Assembly (NCBI GenBank): GCA_964247055.1
Contig: OZ176055.1
Span: 2,356,001-2,420,000 of the forward strand
Source of the DNA: Paragordius varius
Taxonomy: Eukaryota; Nematomorpha
Direction of reading: 5' to 3'
Length of the DNA: 64,000 nucleotides
Each line of letters begins with the position of its first letter. Positions within the stretch are counted from its first letter, which is position 1. Below, piece after piece: positions 48,241-63,005 of the stretch. The notes under the pieces were generated by a model that made no database searches, was not told the origin of the DNA, and was given only the letters and a program-made list of their open reading frames with translations. The translations under genes were made by a program, and so were the position numbers.

Positions 48241-48893
48241 TAGGGTTGTGCTGACCAAGTCGTGACCAGGTCAGTGATTATTTAAGCTGTTTTTCAAAAA
48301 ATGTTGCTAAATTTTTTTTGGAAGAGAATAGCAAGATTTTATTGTATTTTAATGTTTTTTTTAAAAAATATAAATAAATATTTATATATGCTTATTTAAC
48401 AATGCATCGTTTTAACATTAGCATTTAAGCATATCCAGTTATTTCGAAAAACAAAACAATCTACTTTGCAAAATATGCAATTATTCCATTTAAGTGAACT
48501 AATAAAATGAAAAAGCATTTTGTAATTGGATATTACAATGATGAAAGAAAGTGTAAAACAAACTATGTAAGATTTTATTTGAAATATCCAGTATTAAAAG
48601 CAATGTATTTTAAGATTTAGAAGGCCACAAACATAAGGCAAAATTTATTTGAAAACAAAATTTTAGATTAAATTTGATTTAAAATATTTGTAAATAATTA
48701 ATACTAAAAAAATTTATAATATAAACTCAAAAAAACGTGACATTATTAGTGAAACGAAGTTTCAGCATTATTTTCACAATCCAATATCGCATAATATTTA
48801 TTTAAGTAAAAAGTGGTCATGACCACGGTTATGACCATGGTCTGACTGGGTCTGACCGGACTTTTTTGTAAAGCAGTCAAATGCACAACCCTA
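48241..48893. mobile_element. hAT MITE with 8-bp TSD GTCATTAA
   Basis: Perfect duplication GTCATTAA at 48233-48240 and 48894-48901; terminal repeats TAGGGTTGTGC and GCACAACCCTA (11 of 11). Inside are paired GACCAGGTCAG / CTGACTGGGTCTGACC-type motifs. 653 bp, no coding content. Confidence 0.88.
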
Positions 48894-48901
48894 GTCATTA
48901 A

Positions 48902-49364
48902 TATTTAAAAATATAAAAGCGATTTAATTATAATTAATTATTTGTAATTCTATTAAAAAAAATTATCTCATCCATAAATGGTTTCTTTTGTAGGTTCATT
49001 TTCAAAAGGTGTGTTGTTTAAGCCCTTTCCATCATTCATGCTTGCATGAAAAAATCTAAAATACACCAAAATATATATATTTTCTGAAAAATATTTACCC
49101 TACTGAAAACGTCATGTAAACTTATACGCATTTATTTAATTTTTTATTAGCTAGTCAAATTTTGTTGTGAAAAAATAATTTTTTAAATCAGGATGTTTTT
49201 TGTGCGCTTTTGCTGGAAAAATGTCTGATATATATAATTTATTCTTACCTGAAAATTACTTGTAATACTAAGAAATTTGCGACATGGCTTAAAAATTATT
49301 TATTCATGACAACAAAATCTACAGAATAGAGATTAAGTTTGATTACGTAAATGTGTTAAATATA

Positions 49365-49411
<47 letters not shown>

Positions 49412-49465
49412 CTCGAGAGAAATTTTTTAGTTTAGCTATTTTCTTTAGAATTTTCTCCCGATAAA
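48902..49465. other. Upstream region of M13-like gene 1
   Basis: Contains a (TA)n microsatellite at about 49369-49410, roughly 55 bp before the start codon. No other feature recognised. Confidence 0.5.
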
Positions 49466-52400
49466 ATGCTACGACTTATATTTCTTTGCTCAATAGCATT
49501 GTATTCTTTATCCATCCCAAATGTATTCGCCAAAACTCCGGTTAATGATAAGCGTCAGTTATTGGGTATTTGAAAATTTTTTGATGCAAATATATAACCT
49601 TTATTGGATAGTTTTAAACTGCAAAGATGCTATCGAAAAACATTGTAAAGAAGTTTCCCGACAAAAACAAGGAGAACTACCTCTGGATTACAGAATGTAC
49701 ATTGATAAACTTGGTAATAGACATATTTTGGATCAGCCATTTGATTAACTTTTTAATTTTAGCCAACATTAAACCAAAACAAAATTTTTTTAAATTATTA
49801 TCTGTACTAAATATATCTCTCAATATTAATATTATTATCATAAAATTAAATTCGATAGATTTTTAACCTATATTTTTATGTATATCTCACAACAGAAAAA
49901 CAACGAGCATCCCAAAATCATTATCTAGATAACATTAAAGCCATCTATGATTCCTGTAAAGCTTATCATGAAAGTCCAGAAAGTAAAAACGATACTTTGG
50001 CCCTACAAGCTATCAAAGAGTTTACCACGGTGTATGGATCACTTAGTAACGAGACTTATGAGAAGGCACAAAATTTAAGAATTGAAAATGTTACTACAAT
50101 CATTAATATATTGAGTGATAATTATTTGATAGCCCCCATAGTTTTTGATTACTATGAACAAAACAATGCGACGACTCCGCATTCAAATGCTTCACAATTA
50201 ATTATTCGAAATGCGGGGATGTATTATCTTGAGCTAATAACAGATAAAGATATGATTAAACAAGAACTAAAAATGCTAAAAATTTTGTTTTTTGCATTGG
50301 GCGGAATCGAAGGAAATTGGCCGGCAATGGAAGATATGTACGTTAAAATGGTTAATATTATTGGCGAAAAGGTATCAAATAAAAATTATTTTTTAAATAC
50401 AATTATTAATCCTTGAATATATTAATGTTTTTTTAAGTATAACATCCCTGACAAAAAACCCGAAGAGCGCATAAATTGTACTGATATTAAAGAAGGTGAT
50501 TGGGAAAAAGTACCGATTTTTTCATTAATAAAATAGGAAACCAATAAAGGAACTGATGCAAAGTTGATTTATAAGGTAATAATAACACACCGCATACTTA
50601 TTTTTTCGTATATACAGTGTTAAATTATAAAATTTATAGAAACCCGCGAGTATGTTATCATTAAATCAATTGCAAACTTTCGAACTTTGAAAATATTTTA
50701 ACTCAGCTGATCATCATATGTCATTAATTTTAAATATTTTTATGTAATGTTATATTAGGTACTGAATTATTAAAAATTTCAGTTTTATAATTTTTATGAG
50801 GCTTTGCTAAATTTTAGGCGTAAAAAACATTTAAAAACCGTTTAATTAATATCGTAGAGGATAAATATCAACTTTGAATATATGGATCAACATTATAAAT
50901 ATCCCAAGCGTGTTACAATATGAGTTGAAACCAAACCATTTTAAAAAAACGCATTTATTTTTCCATGCGTTGAATTAACCTTTTTATATTGCGGTTCAGA
51001 AAATAGCTTACACTGTAATGAGGAAGCGTTGGCAAAAACATGGGATGTTGTGTAACGACGTGATAAATCTAATCGACTACAATCCCAACTTTACAGAAAA
51101 ATATGGCTCTTTTATTGGATCCTACTTCCTACATAATACTACGTATTATTGTTTAATTACCCAATTTTCCAAATAACTCTAGTAAATATACTCAATCTTT
51201 ATCACTGCTTTCGATTGTCCATTAATGTCAATCAACAGCTTATTTTTCCTCTACAAGATATAAAAGTCGGTTATTTGCAGGAAGTGTCAACAAATTTTTA
51301 AATCATTCATGGATAAATCCATATATAACAAAACAATCATAAATATTTAAGAAGCATATAAAATTAAATTAAAACAAGATACATATTTTACCGGATTTGT
51401 TAACAATTTAGCTTATTTATTCATATTTTGTGTTATTAACAAAATTCTAATAAAATTTTGAAAAGGTAACAGTTAGATTTTTAGGCCCAACTATAATTTT
51501 TAATACATTTTTAAATGTTAAATCTGGTCACTAAACAGAATGTTAAAAGATTTTATTATCCTTTACACTGCGAACCATTTGGCAGCCTATGTTGCTCCAG
51601 CTTTCAGAGATCACCAAGCCTCTCTCAATGAAAACCAAAAATATTATAATTCCACAAACATAAGGGCCAGATGCGTTAATTCGATACTTTTTGAACAATT
51701 AGATCTGGCCAGATACCTATTAGTTAATTCACTTTATACAAATTTGGCCAAAGTTAGGAGATAACCATTATCTAATATAACGTTTAGATGTGATAAATTT
51801 ATTCTGCATATTTATTTAGTTAACAAGTCTAACACAAAAATTTGTTGAAATGAATCATTTAGAAAGAGTATATGCAAAATCAGGATCGCAAGTATACATA
51901 TATTTCTAATGTGTCAAACTATTGTAGTATCTGAATGAAATTTTGTCAACCATGTTTGAACCACCACATCATGCCATAGAATTGGTGAGTTTATTACACA
52001 TTAAGTTATTTTTAGATCAAATTTTTTTTGCAATATTACCTAAAATTTTGGTAAAATTTTGGTTCTTAATAAAATTATTGTTTAAATAAGTCTACTGCTT
52101 ATTAATTGCTTGTCATATTAATTTATTTGGGTTATTTGAAACCTACCTGAATATTAATACAAATTTCATTTTTGAATGACCACATTTTGTAAAATAGATA
52201 AAAATTGTTTAATTTAACATTTTGTTGTTTTTACCCATATACTACTGTATCACAAATCGCCAGCATAAATGTTCATACTGTGTTTGATGGATATGTAAAA
52301 CGATATTTATGCCCACCTTCTTTTGTTTATTCAGATAAAGCCTCAACCAAATGCACAAGATTTTTTATCCAACATTAACGATTTAGCGAACGTCCCAACT

Positions 52401-53754
52401 ACGCAATATTTGAACGAAGCATCTTTTAAGTAATTAAATGTGCTTTCATTAAAGTCAAATATGTAATCCTATAGTAAAATTCAATTAATCACCAAGACAA
52501 CATCGAAATGGGGGTCATAGCGGACCCGATTTTTTTTTCATTATTTTTTTTTAACATTTTAATCAAAATGTCGCAAATTTTCAATATAAATTTCTTCTTA
52601 AAACCTTAAATTAAATATTTTATTATAAACTAAAAAAGATTATTTAGCTTAAGCCAAGCTTCCTTAATATAAACATAATGTCTAATTGATAATGTTGGCT
52701 ATTCGAAAAAAATAAATAATTAGCGTAATATCAAGAAAGTCCTAAAACGATCCAATATATATAATATAATATTTTTCTAGACCCACACCAATCCTAAACT
52801 ACGGTCTTAATTCAACTTTTATGTAAGTTTATCCATATTTTTTATATATAAATTTGATTAATATAATATATGTTATATATAGAAATAATTTTATTCTTGG
52901 TTTGGATTTGTTACCCCAAAAAAGTATGTGTTTAAAATATTAATTAAATATCACAATAAAAACTGTATTTTTATATGAATGTAACTAATTCTGAAACCTT
53001 AATTTTTTTTAACTGCGACTTATCGTTTAGCCTGTAAATTGGTAACATACTCAATTACATATTTTAAAAATTATGTAAATAAACACAATTTTAAAACTCC
53101 TTGACTTTTTGGGGTTTTATATCCCAGAGTTTGAATTTGAATATCTGTAAAGTATATAATGTATTGAGCCGAGAAATATGCTTTTTATCCTTTTATGCGC
53201 ATTATAAAATAATTTTTATAAAATGTAAATTGTTAAAAAATCATCATCTCAAACTTTTCGTCATCATTCTATAATTTTTTTTGCTAATGCAATAGGCAAA
53301 TATATATATATTAAGGTTAGGATATACTACTTAACTTTAATAAGCTTTCAGGCTATATTTTACCAAAAGCTTGATATATTTTAATTTTATCAGCTGTTCG
53401 GTTCTTTTGTGTTTTAGAGCTGTCTCAATTTTAGACTTTAGAAGTGGCAATGCATTTAATATAAGTTTTTGTTGTCTAATACATGAATATGTTTGACAAA
53501 TAAATTTTAATAAATAATTTTCAAAACAGAGGTATATTTACAAAATTGCTGGTTTATACTAACCCAACATGTCAATTAGGAAAAAAAGAATAAGATCATG
53601 AAGTGTTAAAAAGCTCTCCAAAAAATTTTGCCTTTTAATTGGTTTCTCTCTATAATTAAGCTTTTTACTGTATATTTAGATTTGACGTGCAATGAAACGT
53701 TTGTTAATATTGATGTTATACAAGAGTGCCATAAAATCGGCAAATGTACGTAAA

Positions 53755-53792
<38 letters not shown>

Positions 53793-54232
53793 CTTTGCTC
53801 ATCAACATAAATGTATTTTTAATAGATGGCCTCCAAAACACTTCGGACAGACTTGACGAAACCAGGATTAACGGCCATACTTAACGTATATAAATTTTTA
53901 TATCTTTTGACACAATGTTTTTGGTGTTTTTATAATAAAGGCAGTTAGTAAACTTATAATTTTATTTTTTTCTACCAAGATACTCAATTAGTTTATGCGC
54001 CTTTTTAAATCTAAATAATGACTTTAGCCATCTTAATTTTGAGATTTACTTTTAATAAATAATTTTATATTTTTTACCAAAGGAATACTGTGATGACAAC
54101 TATCCATATCACCTGCAAGATGAGATGAAATCAAGTTTGTTCATTACGCTTGGATCCATGAAAATAGTTGAAAAAGAATTTTCCTGTAAACCCGTTCGTT
54201 TTTCGCTCGAAAAGTGTGAAATAACATTATAA
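49466..54232 (+). CDS. Secreted degenerate M13 (neprilysin-family) protein, copy 1
   Basis: M13 proteins are zinc peptidases of peptide hormones; this one looks inactive. Exons: 49466-49553, 49612-49713, 49896-50371, 50438-50509, 50537-50575, 51000-51142, 51539-51752, 51820-51891, 51928-51984, 52335-52429, 52781-52822, 52883-52923, 53680-53745, 53826-53885, 54083-54232. A signal peptide (LRLIFLCSIALYSLSIPNVFA) replaces the usual membrane anchor. NCKDAIEKHCKEV stands for the N-terminal C.DFYEYAC. ANHLAAYVAPAF...RCVNSILF and the C-terminal EYCDDNYPY...EFSC...KCEITL follow M13 order. The zinc site is lost: ILNYGLNSTF then INNFILGLD replaces NYGGIG..IGHE..HGFD, and GLQNTSD replaces GENIAD. There are many N-glycosylation sites. 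Phases agree throughout except exon 14 (53826-53885), which needs a one-base shift, so it may be a late lesion or a sequence error. Confidence 0.68.
53757..53789. repeat. (TA)n microsatellite
   Basis: TA run in the intron between exons 13 and 14 of M13-like gene 1. A similar run at 55054-55075 lies in the intergenic space. Confidence 0.9.
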
Positions 54233-54502
54233 ATAATATAATAACAATACATATATACATTATTTAGTATTTTTGTTTTATCAAGAAAAAACGAATAAAT
54301 TTTAATTATTTATGCAAATGCCTTATTATTTAGCTAAATATGTATACAATAATTAGACTACTTCTAAGACTTCTCTAAATGAAAAGTTATAAAATGAGCC
54401 GAATCGAAAAAAATTGCATATAAATTAAGCATATTTTTGCTATCATCACATTTTTTGAAAATTATTTAAAATTAGAAATAAATACTATATAATATTTTAA
54501 AC

Positions 54503-54780
54503 CAAGGGTGTCCAACACCGGCTTGCCGATACATTATGTGCGGCAGCGGAAAATTTGAAACTCCATATTTTGCAAATCTCAACAAAATGATTTTTCAAAC
54601 AATTGATACGAAAATAGTCAATAGAATTGGCAAGAACAAATATTGTGTTTTCATTTTACAGTTTTATACTTGAAATCTAATAAATTATTAATGAATGCCC
54701 ATATATAGTTGAAATGCGGCTCGCCAATTTTTTCGAGTTAAAAATACTGAATGCGGAGCCATTTGTGTTGGTCACCCCTA
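54503..54780. mobile_element. hAT MITE, 278 bp
   Basis: Ends CAAGGGTGTCCAACACC and TGTGTTGGTCACCCCTA, GC-rich sub-ends GGCTTGCCG and ATGCGGAGCC. Same group as 10990-11262 and 42621-42827. The outer 8-mers are too diverged to confirm a target duplication. Confidence 0.7.
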
Positions 54781-57513
54781 TTCAAATAATATGATCTAGC
54801 AGCTGTTCGGAATTCAAACACAGACTGAATTAACCGGTCAAATCTTAAAATTTTAATTTTAATCAAAATTAGGATTAATTATAAAATGTTGTGGGTTGTA
54901 TAGAGCAATTAATATCATGATTTTAATAAAGCTAAAGTTGGCTACTACCGGAATCGAATTCCATAAATGCAAAATTGCTATTTTGGCATTTCATGCACAT
55001 GAAATTTTTCTTATGTTTAAGAATATATTTTGGTATAAATTTTGCCCCGGGGGATATATATATATATATATATATCTATCACCTATAATGAATTACCTTG
55101 TATTTGTATTTGTGGGTTCCTTAAAAATTTTGCATAAAAACGACAAAAGTTTGAAAAGAAATTTTTATTTTTTTTTTAAAAAAATATATTTTTTTAATTT
55201 ATAGTACAAATTTAAAAATAATTTGCTTCATATTATTTACTTGATTTAATGTGATTTTGTACAAATTCTGCCACATTCGAAATAAAATTCTGTTTGAGAA
55301 TGTGATGCATTATCCTTTTAAAAAGGCGTTTCGGCTAAAAAATTTATTCAAACCTAAATATGGGTAAAATAATATGAAGAGATGTAATTTTAGTAATATT
55401 TCTATGATATTCTTTATAATTACTTAAGGGGATGTTGTGTTTATACTATGCCTCAATTTAAACTGGTTTTTGGTCATTACCATATGTTTTGAAAAATCTT
55501 AAGAAGCAATAGCTTAAAGTTTGTAAAGAATTCACCCTTTAATGGAGTTTTTTATTAGTGATTTCTTTTTATATTATATTTTTATAATAGCCCAATTTAA
55601 AATATTCAATTTAGGGCATTTTAATGCTCGCATAAGAATAATAAGGAGTTATTATATAGTCAAATTTAGGTGTAATTAGTAATCAGATTTTTTCTTTCAA
55701 TATTTGATAATATAAACATTTAATATAACTAATAAAAAAATCGGTTGTCAAATTATAATTTACACTCCATTTTCCAAATTAGATAAAAACATTGTGGATC
55801 ATAATATAACATGCTTAAATTTGTAATAAAATGAAAAGATATTTTTGTTTAAAAATTATATTATTTAAAAAATTAACATGTAATGTTTTGTTTCTACAGT
55901 TTAAAGTTTGTTTTTAACAATAAAGCAAACAGCTGAAAACATAAAAATTACCAAAAATTTGCTGTAAAAACTGAAACATACAGGAAAATGCTATTATTTA
56001 ACCATCAAATTACAGAAAATATTATTGGCGACAATAAGTTTGAGATGATGATTATACGATTGTATATTTTTTTAAATATTTTGTGCATAATGCGCCTAAT
56101 TTAAGACTTTGCCTTTTGGGGTATTATATCCTGATATTTAATCTTAAAAAGTAGCCTCTTAGGCGTATTTAACAATTCACATGACTTTTTGGGGGTAGTT
56201 TTTTGCCTCCATTGTTTTTCTTTGAATTTTTTTAAATCGCTTATACAATAAATGTATATTATGGTTAGAAAATCTAATATAATTAAATTTAATATTTTAA
56301 GTTTTTACCAGGAAAAAATTTCATATTACTTGATTATAAAACTAGCTATTAACTCAAATGGTGTTTAGATGCTGTCCAAATTTTAGACTCTAAAAATTAC
56401 AAAACTGTAAAAAATATTTTCGATCTAATACAGGATAAATTTGTTTGATAATTAAATTATAACTAAAATAACTTTCAAAACATAATTCAATCACAAGACT
56501 AGCTCTTGGATATAAAACTACCCCAATATGTCATTAAGGACAAAAGTGTGAAAATGTGAAGTGTTAAAAAAGAAATTTCAAAAAATGTAAAATTATCCAC
56601 CTCTGAAACTATTTTATCGCCATTTTTTCTTTATTTTCAAAATAAAATAGAATTAAAAATTATGAAAAATGTAAATATTTATAAATAATCAAATTGCATT
56701 AAGCTTTTCGATATGTCTTAAATTTAACATCAGCTGTTTGTTTAAATCGAGTTTTGGATCTATATGTGAAAAATAAAGCTTTTTGTCTACTATACGAGAT
56801 AAATAATTGCATTAAAAATTATTTAACAAATACAACTTTAAAATATTAACAAGTTTACTTTTGATGCAAAACTCCAAAGTGTATTATAAAGAGTTCACAA
56901 ACAAAATAAAAAGGTAATTTAAACCTTATCTAATTTTTGTAAATATATTTTACAAAGATTTTTACAGTTAATTAGGTAGACCTTAATATAAATAATTTTT
57001 CTCGTGATATTATAGTGTGTAGGCATTTTTTTTAATTTTAATATAGCATTTTTTTTTCAAAAATAAGACTCATTCACTAACATGTCTTACAAATTTTATA
57101 ACATAATCCAAATTTGAGCACATTACTTCACTATCCTCAAAACAATTTATATAATATTTATAAACGAGTTTTCAGAAACTAAATGATTAAGTATGATAAT
57201 AAAAAAGGCCAAAGGCCCCTTTTTTAAAAAAATGTATTCAACATAATTTATTAAATGCGTAAGTTATATTCACTAAATATAATACAATGATCAAGCATGT
57301 CCCCTGTTGTTTTAGTTTTTCAAATATTTTGCTTTAATATCATTATAGTTCTAAGAATCCAAATTTACAATTATATTATCAGATATTTTGGACAAAATAT
57401 AGGACTAGGTAATGATGTAAGATGACATTGTATAGTATACTTGTGCTATATAACATAGCTCCAGAGAAAGAGTTTTATTATAAGTTTTTATTTTTATAAA
57501 TTTATTTCATAAT
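54781..57513. repeat. Intergenic, repeat-rich
   Basis: No gene. 56095-56560 and 56600-56930 share landmarks with 53100-53640 (ATTATATCCTGAT / TTATATCCCAGA, ATCAGCTGTT, GCTGTCC.AATTTTAGACT, AAGTGTTAAAAA). They form a TTAA-ended repeat family of about 0.5 kb whose ends I cannot fix precisely. The upstream region of M13-like copy 2 lies at 57250-57513. Confidence 0.5.
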
Positions 57514-58997
57514 ATGCAACCTACTATGTTTTTATCAATCCTGATTGTGTTTTCAGGATCATTTCCTAATTTTTTGGACGCTAAAGTTGCCAAAAGTAAG
57601 TCTTATTTCAAATTGTTGAAATATTTTTTGAATAAAAAAAACTATAATTTAAAATATTAGAATTAAACTGCAAGCTATCGAAAATTATTGCAAGGATGTT
57701 TCCCAATTAAAATCTGGGCAACTTTCACTTGATTACAAAATGATCCAACAATTAGGTATTTATTTTTTCATCTTACCTAACCTTAAAAATTTAAATTGTG
57801 CTGATTATAAATTATGGAAATACATTTTTATTAACACGCTATGGATATAATTGTCAAGATTTTAATTATTGATTTAGATTTGCATTTCCAACTTACTTAT
57901 AGTCTTTTTCGATTAAACGGAATAATTTTTTATATAAACGAGTGGCCCATTTAGATTATGTGATCCCTAATATATCAGCAAAAAATCGGCTTTTAAACTC
58001 ATAGTAAATAATTGTTATAGAAATAATTAATTTATTAAAACTTATTTTTAAATAAAAAAATAGATATTTCAGGACAAAATTTTATAACTATGATTTTAAC
58101 TTCTCTAGCTTAATGTTACCAGATAGGCTGTTTTTCGCAGTACATTACTGGGTTTTCAGAAAAAAACGGCGACTGTACTGCGCCCATTTTTGTACTGCTT
58201 TTTGAAATTGAAAAATATATTTTTTTATATATATTAATTACCTTTTATTTTTTTAATTAATTTTTTTAGATAATATAGTACCCTCTGTAAAAATAACCCC
58301 ATCATATGTAAAGAAATAATTCATTTTGCGGTAAAAAACTAAGATTGGCCTTTTTTTAATTGGTTAATATTTTATTTTTTGCTCAAATTATACATAAAAT
58401 TGGGTTTTGGATCGGTCACTCCGCTTAGGATTGCACCCTTTCGCGCAGTGGTGAAACTTTACTTCGACTCCACAGTAAAATTCAGGCTAATGGCTCTTTC
58501 ACTCAGGACTTCCGCAAAAAGAGGCCTCAAAATTTAAAATTAACAAAATAATTTATGATATTTTAATAAATGTTTGATTAAGTTTAGAAAGTTCATTTGT
58601 TATAATTATCAAACGGTAAATTATATAGAAAATTATATTCCCATAACATATTATTTAAAATTTATTATACATGTTAATAGTTTTTAAGTTTTTTATACTC
58701 ATAAGGTAGGAGATATATTTCTTGATTTGTTTTCTATTTGATTTTTATTAGTTTTCAAATTTTTTTGAATAAACAAATTTGAGATAATTTTTTGAAGCGT
58801 ACTGTAAACTATTTTATATTATAATTGAAACGGTATAACGCTTGAAGATATAATAAAACCCTTTTTCTAAATAATTCGATGATGGTGAACATTATTATTG
58901 GTTGAGAATTCTAATTTAAAGGTTTGTTTGCTTTCAAATTTTGGTGAATTTTTGGAAAAAACACAATAATTCTGAGAAAATGTTTAGAAATATCGAA

Positions 58998-59564
58998 TCT
59001 ATATATTTATAAAAATAGAAAATGCTGGCTTTGTGATCTCTTTCCGGAAAACCGGTAGACCCATTCAAATCCAAATATCGAAAAAATATTATTATTAATG
59101 AGTGTCCCGACAATAGCTTCGCCCTTTTTTGAATTAGGCCCCCAGTTCGGGCCCACCCCGTGTAAAAAACGGGTTTTTTTTGAAAACAGAGGTCCACCAA
59201 AATCTTTTCTTTGAGACAATTTTCCGGAGAACGTGTTGGACCATTCAATATCAAATATAATTTTTGTTTAGTTATTTTCGATTGCGCCGAACATGTTCGG
59301 CTCGCTTTTTTAATTTAGGCCCTCTTTTTACCCGCTCCCCCTAAATTGCCATTTTTTCAAAAAACAAAGTCCACAAAAATAATTTTTTAAATTTATTTTT
59401 CCCTCAAGTAAACAATAAATTAGTATGAATGCACCGTTTTAAAATTCTTATGAGATCATAGCTAATAAATAATGTTTCGTTTTATTGTTGCTCCCCCCCC
59501 CCCCCCCAGCCCAGAAGTCCGAAGAAACTCCTCAGGCTGCATAGCAGCACGAGATTTACGCTAG
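58998..59564 (+). mobile_element. Helitron-like element, copy 4, internally deleted
   Basis: 567 bp: TCTATATATTTATAAAAATAG start, the TTTCCGGAAAACCGG 5' domain, then a jump directly to the 3' domain with a C run (59493-59507). It ends with a hairpin (AGCC...GGCT with GAAACTCCTC between) and GAGATTTACGCTAG|T. It lacks the repeated units of copies 2 and 3. It lies in intron 2 of M13-like copy 2. Confidence 0.78.
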
Positions 59565-62500
59565 TTATATATATATAAATGGTTTAACTCAACCGTTTAT
59601 ATCGTTTCCATCATGGACAAAATAGTATGAAGTACGCTTTACAAAATTTTGCTAAAAATTGAATTTTGATAGTATGCATTTTTTTAAAAATATATTTAGT
59701 CGATATCACAATAAAGCATATATTTAAAATTATTGTACAATGTCGGAATTTTTGCGTTTATTTTAGAGAATAGTCCATTTTAAAAGAGCCAAACAGTTTG
59801 GGACTTTTAGGGCCTACATCTAAAAATTTAAACAAAAGGCACCATGATAATCCTGATATTTACCTATCAGAATATATATTTCATCTGGATATTTTTTATG
59901 GAATGTGTAATATACCACACCGATGTAAAAACAGACCAAGTATGTTTTAATTTTGTACTGCGTCACAGTTTAAAATATTGATGCCAAAATTTTGACATAA
60001 ATATATAAATTTATTTTTTTTATATTATTGCATACAGTATTTTTTGTCTATCAACGCTTTATATATCGATTATAATTTATATTTTGGGATTAAAAAATGT
60101 TTAGTATAAATGAAAACGATTTATAAAATTTGAAAAGGCAGCTAAAATTGAAAATTGTTGTCTCCCGTTTTAGCTTTTATCACGCGTGTATTTTTTATAT
60201 CAGAGGCTTATTGGGTAGTTATAAAATTGTTCAATTGTCATTAATATATAGCATAAAAACAAATGAAATATATTGGACTAATATTAGTTTGAAGTTATTT
60301 TTTATCCATATTTATTACTAAAATGTGAAATCATGTGTTCTAAATTTACTTTTCCTGTTTTGTCATTATAATTTTTATACTACTGTAAATATAATTGAAG
60401 AATAAGAGCCAATACCCAACAATCGATGTGCTCTAAATATTAAAGACATATATGAATCCTGTAAAGCTTACCATGGTAGTATAGAAAGTAAAAACGATAC
60501 TTTAGCCATTCAAATAATTCAAAGCATAACGAGCAAGTATGGATCGTTTAGTAATTAACCCTATGTGAACGGACAAAATTTTGAGTGGAAAGATGCTGAT
60601 ATAATTGTTGAGATAATGAGTGAAACTTTCTAGTCGCTCCAATAGTGTTTGATTACTCTGAAAAAGTTAATACAACAACACAGGCAAACGCTTCAGAGCT
60701 GATAATTAAAAGTGCAGGGATGTTGGATCTCTAAGCTATTTATAAGGTGAAAATGGAAAGAGAAATCAAAATGATGGAACGTTTGTTTTACGAAATGGGT
60801 GGTATGAAAGAGAATTGGAAAGAAATGTTCACAAATATGGCCAAAGATACAGCAGAAAACGTATATACTCTATATTTATAAATATTGTAAAGTTTATTGC
60901 TAGTAGGTACAGTTAAATATCAATTTATGCGGTACATGGGAGTGCACAAGAAACTGAAAAAGTTTAAATCCTAAATTTTGATATATTGTCAACTATTATT
61001 AATTGGCATAATATAAAAAATCTTTCTCCGTTATAATTCGCCTAAAACCCCATTTTAACTAAGGATTAAAAACGGCTGTTTGAGGCTAAAAAAACATGTG
61101 TAAAATTAAATATTTTATCAATATTTTTTGAAATATCATGAAAAGAATTTTATTAAATTTAATATTATTAATGATGTGGGTGATAAAAATTTAATTTATA
61201 CGCATAAAAAAGGCTTTACCTTATTTTTTCAGGAAAATTATAAACCTATTCATATTATTTTTCTAGGTAACGCTTGATATGAGCCCACAAGCGACGTAAA
61301 TTGTACCGATATAGCCTTCATAGATGATTGGGAGAAAGTACTACTATCATTATAATTAGAGAAATTGAGGATGCATTTTTGAAATAATTTATATATTTTG
61401 TTTAACTTGTTTATATATATATTGTATTTTATATAGGAAGCAAAAATTTATGATCCAAAGTTGATTTATCAGGTAAGAATTTACACAAATATATACACAC
61501 AAAAGAATAGATTTTATATATATATATATATATTCTGAAAAAAAATTAATTAATTATTTACGGTGTTTTGGTTTTAGGGCTTACGTGTTATCAACAAAAC
61601 GTTTCCATTTCAAGGTCAATGTTTCAGTTTAAAAAATCGAATTAACGGATACAATATGCAAAATAAAATTTTTTTGAGATGAAATACTTCAATTCCAAAA
61701 TTCATTTAAATACATTTCTATAAACATATTTAACAAACAAAATTTATATTTAATTTCGGAGGATGATTAGCACATCTAAAAGTTATTTAAATGTTGCTTT
61801 TTTCTCCAATGTAATAATACATATCAATATTGTTTGGAATGTAAAACATCTAGATTTCATTAAAATTATTTTATTAAGCATATTTGCGCTAATTTAACAA
61901 CATTTTCATACACAGCAATTAGCACATGTAATTATTTTTAAAAAAGATATGGCTCAAATACTATCATTAGCATTATAATTTTATCTTAATATATTTTATC
62001 ATGATATTTTGAACGCTCTGAAGACATATTTAATTAATATAATTTATGATATTTTCCATCCATAGTATGTGGGTGTTATTATTAATATATTTATTGATAT
62101 TTTTTGCATTCAGAAAATTGCCTATTCTGTAATGAGAAAAAATTGGCAAAAACATGGTTTCGTGTGCGCGGATAGGATAAAATATTTTGATTACAATCCC
62201 AAATTTACTGAAGAATATGGCACTTTTATTGGATCCTACTTCCTAAAAAATACAACGTATTATGTTTTATAAATCCCTCCTAAACTTATATTAAAGTAAC
62301 TGTAATTTGGTAGGAACTGTTAAAATATAAACCATCATCCGCCTAAAAAATATAATTTTGATCATTATACACATTATCAACAGCATTATAAAATCGAAAC
62401 AATTGGTCAATTTTGCTTTTATCTGGTTATATGTGAGTCGGCTTTCACTGACTGCACAAGACTGTAAATTAAACAACTCCCTGCCTTTATTAATGGTTAG

Positions 62501-62779
62501 ATGAATTATTTTTTTGAGAGAATGAAGTCATAACCGACATGTTAATTATGTGTTAAATCTGATTGAAAGGCATTTATACTTAAATCTTTTGCAAATACAT
62601 TTAATAATTTTGGAACCATTATTCAAATAGAAAAAAGTAATGGAGATTGATGAACAATATAAATTAACAAATAGAATTTATTTTAAAAACGGGAAATTGT
62701 TTAGTTGAATTCATTGTGACGGAGGGGTGAGGTCCCCTTTACATATATGTAGTAAAAATTGAAATTATAAGGCTGCGGC

Positions 62780-63005
62780 ATAGCTTGCGTTTCAGACTCC
62801 CCTCCCCTCCATGCAACCCCTTGCATTTTAAAAAATAATTCAAAATTTAAACCGTGGACATGACCTCTCATAAAAGGGTGATTTTTTATGTATTATCTAA
62901 AATAATAACTTTTAAATACCTATTTTTTTTAAAAAAATAAATAATTCTAAAATCCGGTGCCTCTTTAACTATGGCCCCCGTTGTATGAATCCCCCTTTCC
63001 TCCCC
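62780..63005. mobile_element. Eroded hAT MITE related to 13630-13878
   Basis: Shares the CCGTGGACATGACCTCTCATAAAAGGGTGAT-type middle (aligned in short stretches such as AAACCGTGGA, GGGTGATTTTTTAT, AACTATGGC) with the 13630-13878 copy. Its CAGAGGCGTAG ends have diverged beyond recognition. Lies in an intron of M13-like copy 2. Confidence 0.55.
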
